Shown here one piece after another: positions 7,204 to 13,677 of a stretch of 13,677 nucleotides of DNA (position 1 is the first letter of the stretch; every line of letters starts with the position of its first letter). The notes below the pieces were generated by a model that saw nothing but the letters and a program-made list of their open reading frames with translations, ran no database searches and was not told the origin of the DNA. Both the position numbers and the translations under genes were made by a program. The DNA is from Pseudomonadota bacterium. Its GTDB lineage: Bacteria; Pseudomonadota; Gammaproteobacteria; Burkholderiales; Burkholderiaceae. Where the stretch lies: positions 1 to 13,677 of the forward strand of contig JAEZQX010000090.1 in NCBI GenBank assembly GCA_023441105.1, in the 5' to 3' direction.

Positions 7204-7975
7204 ATGGCAGACGAGGTATTGCTGCGTTGCCGTGATGTGACCGTACGGTTCGGCGGCATCGTCGCGCTGGACGCTGTCAGCTTCGATGTCCGGTCCGGCT
7301 CCATCCACGGACTGATCGGCCCCAACGGCGCGGGCAAGACCACCCTGTTCAACTGCATCAGCCGGCTCTATCCGGTGCAGTCGGGCGAGCTCGTTTTCCG
7401 CGGCACACCGCTGCTGGCTTGCCGCAGCCATGCCATCGCCCCCCTGGGCATCGGCCGGACCTTCCAGAACCTCGCCATGTTCGGCAGCCTGTCCGTGCGG
7501 CAGAACATCATGGTCGGCGCGCACTGCCGCTCCAGCGGCGGCTTCCTGGCGACCGCCTTGGCCATGCCGGAGGCCCGGCGCCAGGAGCGAAGCTTGTGGC
7601 TGCAGGCCGATCGCATCATCGACCACCTCGGCCTGCATGCCGTCCGGCACACGCCGGTGCTCGATCTCCCCTTCGGTCTGCGCAAGCGGGTCGAGCTCGG
7701 GCGGGCACTGGCTTGCGAACCGACCCTGCTGCTGCTCGACGAACCGGCGGCCGGACTGGGGCATGAGGAGCTCGCCGACCTCGGCGCGCTGATCCGCCAT
7801 CTCCGGGACCGCCTCGGCATCACGGTGCTCCTGGTCGAGCATCACATGAGCCTGGTGATGGCGACCTGCGACCGGCTGACCGTCCTCAACTTCGGCCGGA
7901 AGATCGCCGAGGGGACCGCCGCCGAGGTGCAGTCGCATCCGGAAGTCCTCGCCGCCTACCTGGGTACCGTCGCCC

Positions 7976-7992
<17 letters not shown>
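7204..7992 (+). CDS. Liv-type ABC importer ATP-binding protein, LivG-like (second transporter)
   Basis: This is a cytoplasmic ATPase of the second importer. The 262-residue protein has Walker A GPNGAGKTT (39-47), Walker B LLLLDEPAAG with Asp179 and Glu180, and switch His213 in LVEHHMS. The signature segment is LPFGLRKR (155-162), a LivG-type variant of LSGGQ. The Q-loop region is IGRTFQNLAMFGSLSVRQNI, and the C-terminus ends AAYLGTVAHAEAA. The ATG at 7204 is preferred: MADEVLLRCRDVTVRFGG is where ABC homology begins and a G-rich ribosome site lies just upstream. The frame could start at TTG 7147, but that falls on the predicted -35 box. It is the first gene of the second operon and overlaps the next gene by 17 bases. 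It is clearly divergent from the first LivG-like protein, so this is not a recent duplication. Confidence 0.93.
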
Positions 7993-8689
<697 letters not shown>

Positions 8690-8691
8690 GC

Positions 8692-9564
8692 ATGGAGGCG
8701 CTGCTGCACCAGGTCTTCGCCGGGCTGTCCAGCGGCAGCATCTATGCGTCGATCGGGTTGGCACTGGTGATGATCCATCGCTCCACCCAGCACCTCAACT
8801 TCGCGCAAGGCGAGATGGCCACCTTCAGCACCTTCATCGCCTGGTGGCTGATCGAGGGCGGCTGGCCTTACTGGGGCGTGTTCGTCTTCACCGTGACGCT
8901 CTCCTTCGCCGGCGGCGTGCTGCTGCAGCGGCTGATCCTGCGGCCGCTGGAGAAGGCGCCGGTACTCACCAACGTGATCGTGTTCATCGGCCTGCTGGTG
9001 ATCTTCAACGCGCTTTCCGGCTGGCTCTTCGACCATACGCTCAAGGCGTTCCGCAGCCCGTTCCCGCGCGACGCCTTCTACGCCAGCCGCTTCCTGTCGG
9101 CCCATGAAGTCGGCGCGATGCTGGTGATGCTCTGCGTGCTCGCCGCGCTCTACCTGTTCTTCCGCTTCTCGAGCCTGGGCCTGGCCATGCGGGCAGCCGC
9201 CCAGAACCCGGAGTCGGCGCGGCTGGTCGGCGTCCGGGTGTCGTGGATGCTGGCGATCGGCTGGGGTTTCGCCGCTGCCATCGGGGCGGTGGCCGGGATG
9301 ATGGTCGCGCCGATCGTGTTCCTCGACCCGGGCATGATGGCCGGCATCCTGCTCTACGGCTTCGCCGGCGCACTACTGGGCGGCATCGACAATCCCTGGG
9401 GCGCAGTTGTCGGCGGGCTGATCGTCGGGGTACTCGAGAACCTGCTGGGCGCCTATGTCATCGGCACCGAGCTCAAGCTGAGCGTGGCATTGCTGCTGAT
9501 CGTCGCGATCCTGACCTTCAGGCCCGACGGCCTTTTCGGCCGGGCGCTGGTGACCCGGGTATGA
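8692..9564 (+). CDS. Liv-type ABC importer permease, LivH-like (second transporter)
   Basis: This is an inner-membrane channel subunit of the second importer. The 290-residue protein is hydrophobic throughout, with about eight membrane stretches. It has the LivH hallmark LNFAQGE (35-41) near the N-terminus and a cytoplasmic contact segment AAAQNPESARLVGV (168-181). Late glycine-rich segments LLGGIDNPWGAVVGG and a closing TFRPDGLFG are standard for LivH. The ATG at 8692 is chosen because GGGG lies eight bases upstream. An in-frame GTG at 8686 (two residues longer, overlapping the previous stop as GTGA) is possible. The stop overlaps the next start as ATGA. Confidence 0.93.
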   Translation: MEALLHQVFAGLSSGSIYASIGLALVMIHRSTQHLNFAQGEMATFSTFIAWWLIEGGWPYWGVFVFTVTLSFAGGVLLQRLILRPLEKAPVLTNVIVFIGLLVIFNALSGWLFDHTLKAFRSPFPRDAFYASRFLSAHEVGAMLVMLCVLAALYLFFRFSSLGLAMRAAAQNPESARLVGVRVSWMLAIGWGFAAAIGAVAGMMVAPIVFLDPGMMAGILLYGFAGALLGGIDNPWGAVVGGLIVGVLENLLGAYVIGTELKLSVALLLIVAILTFRPDGLFGRALVTRV

Positions 9565-10670
9565 GCAGCATCACCGATCCGGCCGACACCATGGCAGGGG
9601 ACGCAGGCGATGACGCGGCGGCCGGTGCGACCGCGCGACGCCGCTCGCTCTGGGTCCTGGCGGGGGTGGGGCTGCTGCTGCTCGCGCTCCTGCTGCTGCC
9701 GTTCCTGCTCAAGAACTACCGGGTGTTCCAGCTCACCCTGGTCCTGGTCTACGCCATCGCCGTGCTCGGCCTGAACCTGCTGACCGGCTACAACGGGCAG
9801 ATCTCCCTCGGGCACGGCGCCTTCTATGCCATCGGCGCCTACCTGGCCGCCATCCTGATGGAACGCTTCGCGATGCCCTACTGGGGCACGCTGCCGGTTG
9901 CCTTCCTGGCCTGCCTGGCGCTCGGCTTCCTGATGGGCTTCCCCGCGCTGCGGCTCGGTGGCCTGTACCTCGCGCTGGCCACCTTCGCGCTCGCCGTGGC
10001 GATGCCGCAGATGCTCAAGTGGAAGGGCATCGAACACTGGACCGGCGGCGTGCAAGGCATCGTGCTCACCAAGCCGGAGGCGCCGTTCGAGTTCAGCCTG
10101 TTGGGCGCCGAGCTCGGTCCGGATCGCTGGCTGTTCATCTTCACGCTCGGCATCGCCGCGCTCATGTTCTGGCTCGCCGGCAACCTGGTGCGCGGCCGCA
10201 TCGGCCGGGCGCTGATCGCCATCCGCGACCATCCAATCGCGGCCTCGGCGATGGGCATCAACCTGCCGATCGTCAAGTCGCTCACGTTCGGCATCTCCGC
10301 CGCCTATACCGGTGTCGCCGGGGCGCTCGGCGGAATCGCGGTGGCGTTCGTCGCACCGGACAGCTTTCCGGCCTTCCTGTCGCTGAGCCTGCTGGTCGGC
10401 GCGGTGGTCGGCGGACTGGGAACGATCTGGGGTGCGCTGTTCGGGGCCATGTTCATCCAGTTCGTGCCGAACATCGCCGAAGGGATTTCCAAATCGGCAC
10501 CGGCAGCCATCTACGGCATCTGCCTGATCGGACTGATGTACCTGGCTCCGACCGGCGTCATGGGCATCCTGCGCAAGGTCCTCGCGCGCCTGCGGCGCCG
10601 AGGACCATTGGCACGATCGGTGGCAGCCTTCGGCCTCGAGGAGGCCGAGATCAACAGGAGGACGAGATGA
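9561..10670 (+). CDS. Liv-type ABC importer permease, LivM-like (second transporter)
   Basis: This is the second channel subunit of the second importer. The 369-residue protein opens with a hydrophilic, acidic leader of about 25 residues (ITDPADTMAGDAGDD region), then RRRS and a first membrane helix. The LivM hallmark GQISLGHGAFYAIGAY begins at residue 79. The cytoplasmic segment AIRDHPIAASAMGI matches the ATPase-contact loop, and GLGTIWGALFGA and LAPTGVMGIL are standard late motifs. It lacks the two-helix tail seen in the first transporter's LivM-like protein. The ATG at 9561 overlaps the preceding stop (ATGA), and the stop overlaps the binding-protein start in the same way. The open frame extends upstream of 9561, but that part lies over the LivH-like gene in another frame and is not coding. 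Confidence 0.93.
   Translation: MSSITDPADTMAGDAGDDAAAGATARRRSLWVLAGVGLLLLALLLLPFLLKNYRVFQLTLVLVYAIAVLGLNLLTGYNGQISLGHGAFYAIGAYLAAILMERFAMPYWGTLPVAFLACLALGFLMGFPALRLGGLYLALATFALAVAMPQMLKWKGIEHWTGGVQGIVLTKPEAPFEFSLLGAELGPDRWLFIFTLGIAALMFWLAGNLVRGRIGRALIAIRDHPIAASAMGINLPIVKSLTFGISAAYTGVAGALGGIAVAFVAPDSFPAFLSLSLLVGAVVGGLGTIWGALFGAMFIQFVPNIAEGISKSAPAAIYGICLIGLMYLAPTGVMGILRKVLARLRRRGPLARSVAAFGLEEAEINRRTR
10656..10661 (+). promoter_or_regulatory. Strong Shine-Dalgarno of the second binding-protein gene
   Basis: AGGAGG sits five bases before the ATG at 10667, inside the end of the LivM-like gene. It is the best ribosome site in the second operon, fitting the need for more binding protein than permease even though this gene comes last. 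Confidence 0.6.
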
Positions 10671-11872
10671 GCATCATCAGGATCGGTCTGGCGATTCTCG
10701 GGATGGCGATGGCAGCAGCAGCCGGGCCGGCTGCGGCGCAGAAGAAGTACGACCCCGGCGCCGGCGACAAGGAGATCAAGGTCGGCCACATCGGCCCCTA
10801 TTCGGGCCCGGCGTCCGCCTACGGGCGCATCGGCCTGGCCATCAAGGCCTACTTCGACAAGGTGAATGCAGAGGGCGGCATCAACGGCCGCAAGATCAAC
10901 TTCATCACGCTCGACGACGGCTACAACCCCGCCAGGACGGTCGAGCATGCGCGCAAGCTGGTGGAGCAGGAGGAGGTCCTGCTGCTGTTCCAGTCACTCG
11001 GCACGCCGTCGAACAGCGCCATCCATCGCTACATGAACCAGCGCAAGGTGCCGCAGCTGTTCGTCGCCACCGGTGCCACCAAATGGGGCGACCCGAAGAA
11101 CTTCCCCTGGACGATGGGCTGGCAGCCGAGCTACCAGTCGGAGGCGAAGATCTATGCCAGGCACCTGCTGGAGACCAAGCCGGACGGCAAGGTGGCGGTG
11201 CTGTACCAGAACGACGACTACGGCAAGGACTACCTGCAGGGATTCGAGGACGGTCTCGGCGACAAGGCGAAGACGATGATCGTCGCCAAGGCGACCTACG
11301 AAGTGACCGACGCCACCATCGACAGCCAGATGGTGACGCTCAAGTCCTCCGGCGCCGACGTGTTCTTCAACGTGACGACGCCGAAGTTCGCCGCGCAGGC
11401 GATCAAGAAGGCCGACGAGCTGGGCTGGAAGCCGCTGCACTACCTGAACAGCGTTTCGAATTCGGTCGCCTCCGTGATGAAGCCTGCAGGCGTGGAGGCC
11501 GGCATCGGCATCATCTCGGGGTTCTACATCATGGATCCCACCGATCCCAACTTCCAGAAGAACCGGGGATTCGGCGCCTGGTCGGACTGGATGGACAAGT
11601 ACCAGCCGGGAGGCGACAAGAAGGACAACTTCAACGTCTACGGCTACACGGTGGCCCAGACGCTGGAGCAGGTCCTGAAGCAGTGCGGTGACGAACTGAC
11701 GCGGGCCAACGTGATGAAGCAGGCGGCCAATCTCGACATCACCCTGCCGATGCTGATCGATGGCATCAACGTCAAGACCGGCCCTGACGATTTCTATCCG
11801 GTGGAGCGCGAGGAATTGCGCCGTTTCGACGGCGCGTCCTGGGCGAGCATCGGCAAGGTCTACGGCGAGTGA
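10667..11872 (+). CDS. Liv-type ABC importer periplasmic substrate-binding protein (second transporter)
   Basis: It captures the substrate in the periplasm for the second importer. The 401-residue protein fits the Peripla_BP_6 (leucine-binding-protein-like) family. A classic signal peptide is visible: MSIIRIG, a hydrophobic core, and a likely cut after GPAAA (residue 24) before QKKYDPG. The mature part starts with DKEIKVGHIGPYSGPASAYG, the usual first strand and ligand loop, followed by VAVLYQNDDYGKDYLQGF and a late FNVYGYTVAQTLEQVL segment. It is intact, in contrast to the interrupted binding protein of the first set, and the two are dissimilar enough to suggest different ligands. The start overlaps the LivM-like stop as ATGA with a strong AGGAGG upstream. 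The ligand cannot be told from sequence; branched-chain amino acids, amides, or aliphatic or aromatic acids are all known for the family. Confidence 0.94.
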   Translation: MSIIRIGLAILGMAMAAAAGPAAAQKKYDPGAGDKEIKVGHIGPYSGPASAYGRIGLAIKAYFDKVNAEGGINGRKINFITLDDGYNPARTVEHARKLVEQEEVLLLFQSLGTPSNSAIHRYMNQRKVPQLFVATGATKWGDPKNFPWTMGWQPSYQSEAKIYARHLLETKPDGKVAVLYQNDDYGKDYLQGFEDGLGDKAKTMIVAKATYEVTDATIDSQMVTLKSSGADVFFNVTTPKFAAQAIKKADELGWKPLHYLNSVSNSVASVMKPAGVEAGIGIISGFYIMDPTDPNFQKNRGFGAWSDWMDKYQPGGDKKDNFNVYGYTVAQTLEQVLKQCGDELTRANVMKQAANLDITLPMLIDGINVKTGPDDFYPVEREELRRFDGASWASIGKVYGE

Positions 11873-11918
11873 AAGAACCGGAGAAATCCGCCGAGGCTGT
11901 AAACTCACGCGATGCCCC

Positions 11919-11942
11919 GCCGACCGGCATCCCGCGGTCGGC
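11919..11942 (+). terminator. Stem-loop after the second transporter operon, possible terminator
   Basis: GCCGACCG (11919-11926) and CGGTCGGC (11935-11942) form a perfect eight-base-pair stem around an eight-base loop, 46 bases after the binding-protein stop. A T6 run (11975-11980) occurs only some 32 bases later, so this is not a textbook intrinsic terminator. The remaining gap, 11873-11989, is more A/T-rich than its surroundings and ends in a purine-rich GAGAGAGA ribosome-site region. Confidence 0.3.
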
Positions 11943-11989
11943 AGCCTCCGCCGAAAAAGCGCACGAGCGTACTATTTTTTGAGAGAGAC

Positions 11990-13677
11990 ATGACCCAGGC
12001 CCAGTACAGCACCCAGGACGGCGTTGCGATCATCACCCTGGCGAATCCGCCGGTCAACGGCCTCGGTCACGAGCTGCGCAGCGGCATCGTCGAGGGCGTG
12101 CGCAAGGCCGAGGCCGATCCCGCGGTGGCGGCGATCGTGATCACCGGCGCCGGCAAGGCCTTTTCCGGCGGCGCCGACATCCGCGAGTTCAACACGCCGA
12201 AATCGCTGGCCGAGCCCAATCTCGGCACGGTCATCAGGGTGGTGGAGGGCGCGTCCAAGCCGGTCGTGGCGGCCATCCATTCGGTGGCGATGGGCGGCGG
12301 GCTCGAGCTGGCCCTGGGCTGCCATTTCCGGGTGGCCGTCCCGGGTGCGCAGATCGCGCTGCCGGAGGTGAAGCTCGGGCTCGTGCCGGGCGCAGGCGGC
12401 ACCCAGCGACTGCCGCGCGTCGTCCCGCTCGACATGGCGGTGAACATGATCGTCAGCGGCAATCCCGTGCCGTCGGAGAAGTTCAAGGGCACGCAGCTGT
12501 TCGACGCGATCTTCGACGGCGACCTGCTGCCCAACGCCATTGCCTTCGCGAAGCAGGCGGTGGCCGCCGGCAAGGGAATGCCGAAGGTGCGCGATCGCAA
12601 GATCGACTTTCCCGACGCGGAGGCATTCCTTCGTTTCGCCCGCAATACCGCCCAGTCGGTCGCGCCCAACTTCCCGGCGCCGGTGAAGTGCATCGACGCC
12701 ATCGCCGGCGCGCTGAAGCTGCCGTTCGAGCAGGGAATCAAGGAAGAGCGCCGCATGTTCATCGAGCTGGTGCAGACGCCGGAATCACGGGCGCTGCGCC
12801 ACGCTTTCTTCGGCGAGCGGGCCGCGAGCAAGATCCCCGACGTGCCGGCCGACACGCCGGTGCGCGAGATCCGCTCGGCAGCCGTGATCGGCGCCGGGAC
12901 GATGGGCGGCGGCATCGCCATGAACTTCGCCAACGCCGGGATTGCAACCACCATCCTGGAGACATCGCAGGAAGCGCTCGACAAGGGCCTGGCCACCATC
13001 CGCAAGAACTACGAGAGCTCGGCGCGCAAGGGCCGCCTCAAGCCGGAGGACGTCGAGAAGCGGATGGGGTTGCTGCGGCCGACGCTGTCCTACGACGATC
13101 TCAAGGACGCCGACATCGTGATCGAGGCGGTATTCGAGGACATCGGCGTGAAGGAGAAGGTGTTCAAGCAGCTGGACGCCGTGATGAAGCCGGGCGCAAT
13201 CCTCGCCAGCAACACCTCCACGCTCGACCTCGACCGGATCGCGTCGTTCACCAGGCGGCCGCAGGACGTCATCGGCACCCACTTCTTCAGCCCGGCCAAC
13301 GTGATGAAGCTGCTGGAGATCGTGCGCGGCGAGAAGACCGGCAAGGACGTGCTGGCGTCCACCTTGCAGCTCTCGAAGAAGCTGCGCAAGACGGGCGTCG
13401 TGTCCGGCGTCTGCGACGGCTTCATCGGCAACCGGATGATCGAGCAGTACTTCCGGCAGGCCGGCTACCTGGTGGAGGAGGGAGCGAGCCCGCAGCAGGT
13501 CGACAAGGCGATCGAGAAGTGGGGCTTCGCCATGGGCCCGTTCCGGATGGGCGACCTGGCCGGCAACGACGTCGGCTGGTACATCCGCAAGCGCCGCTAC
13601 CAGGAGCGGCCGGACATGATGTATCCGCGTCTCATGGACAAGGTCTGCGAGCTCGGCCGCTTCGGCCAGAAGACCGG
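11990..13677 (+). CDS. Bifunctional enoyl-CoA hydratase / 3-hydroxyacyl-CoA dehydrogenase, 3' partial
   Basis: It catalyses two consecutive beta-oxidation steps: hydration of trans-2-enoyl-CoA and NAD-dependent oxidation of the resulting 3-hydroxyacyl-CoA. The N-terminal crotonase domain (about 1-190) shows the oxyanion-hole motifs SGGADI (59-64) and AMGGGLE (100-106) and both catalytic glutamates, Glu106 and Glu126 (LPEVKLGLVPGAGGTQR), with normal spacing. The dehydrogenase domain begins with the NAD-binding GAGTMG (301-306), followed by IEAVFED and ASNTSTLDL. The catalytic His431 is in GTHFFSPANVMKLLE, then DGFIGNRMIEQYF leads into the C-terminal dehydrogenase domain (FAMGPFRMGDLAGNDVG). 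The frame is open through 562 codons to the right edge; the family is usually about 700 residues, so roughly 130-150 residues are missing. The order of domains is that of FadB/FadJ and peroxisomal-type multifunctional enzymes. It starts at ATG 11990 after a GAGAGAGA stretch. It is probably a separate transcript or read-through from the second importer. Confidence 0.95.
   Translation, partial: MTQAQYSTQDGVAIITLANPPVNGLGHELRSGIVEGVRKAEADPAVAAIVITGAGKAFSGGADIREFNTPKSLAEPNLGTVIRVVEGASKPVVAAIHSVAMGGGLELALGCHFRVAVPGAQIALPEVKLGLVPGAGGTQRLPRVVPLDMAVNMIVSGNPVPSEKFKGTQLFDAIFDGDLLPNAIAFAKQAVAAGKGMPKVRDRKIDFPDAEAFLRFARNTAQSVAPNFPAPVKCIDAIAGALKLPFEQGIKEERRMFIELVQTPESRALRHAFFGERAASKIPDVPADTPVREIRSAAVIGAGTMGGGIAMNFANAGIATTILETSQEALDKGLATIRKNYESSARKGRLKPEDVEKRMGLLRPTLSYDDLKDADIVIEAVFEDIGVKEKVFKQLDAVMKPGAILASNTSTLDLDRIASFTRRPQDVIGTHFFSPANVMKLLEIVRGEKTGKDVLASTLQLSKKLRKTGVVSGVCDGFIGNRMIEQYFRQAGYLVEEGASPQQVDKAIEKWGFAMGPFRMGDLAGNDVGWYIRKRRYQERPDMMYPRLMDKVCELGRFGQKT

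Noticed and set aside
11898..11905. TGTAAACT as a -10 element for the hydratase/dehydrogenase gene
   Set aside because: No acceptable -35 lies 16-18 bases upstream (the sequence there resembles ACCGGA), and the TG spacing is wrong for an extended -10.

Overview
The window is GC-rich DNA with strongly G/C-biased third codon positions, packed with plus-strand genes. Gene content and protein style point to a proteobacterium, most likely a betaproteobacterium of the Burkholderiales or a close relative. That placement is inferred from sequence style; no marker gene is present. I see no tRNA, rRNA, CRISPR array, insertion sequence, integrase or other mobile element. All gaps between genes are under 170 bases.

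Layout, all on the plus strand: (1) an acyl-CoA synthetase (AMP-forming CoA ligase) whose first few codons lie just outside the left edge, to 1637; (2) a first Liv/HAAT-type ABC importer in the order binding protein (1775-3082, broken by an in-frame TAG at 2102-2104), LivH-like permease (3221-4168), LivM-like permease (4168-5466), LivG-like ATPase (5463-6230), LivF-like ATPase (6227-7042); (3) a 161-base gap with a stem-loop and a good extended -10 promoter; (4) a second complete Liv-type importer in a different order, LivG-like (7204-7992), LivF-like (7976-8689), LivH-like (8692-9564), LivM-like (9561-10670), binding protein (10667-11872); (5) a bifunctional enoyl-CoA hydratase/3-hydroxyacyl-CoA dehydrogenase from 11990 that runs off the right edge.

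The likely joint role is uptake of one or more carboxylic acids or amino-acid-like compounds by periplasmic capture and two ABC importers, then CoA activation by the ligase and beta-oxidation by the hydratase/dehydrogenase. The Liv family is established to carry branched-chain amino acids, amides and, in relatives, aromatic or aliphatic acids. The actual substrates here cannot be read from sequence. Genes within each transporter are tightly coupled, mostly by ATGA, GTGA or TGATG overlaps, and all eleven natural gene ends in the window use TGA.

The points most worth a second look are the amber codon inside the first binding protein, the Lys-to-Arg replacement in the Walker A motif of the first LivF-like ATPase, and two full, differently ordered importers side by side between fatty-acid-type activation and oxidation genes. 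I found no evidence of a wholly new kind of system.
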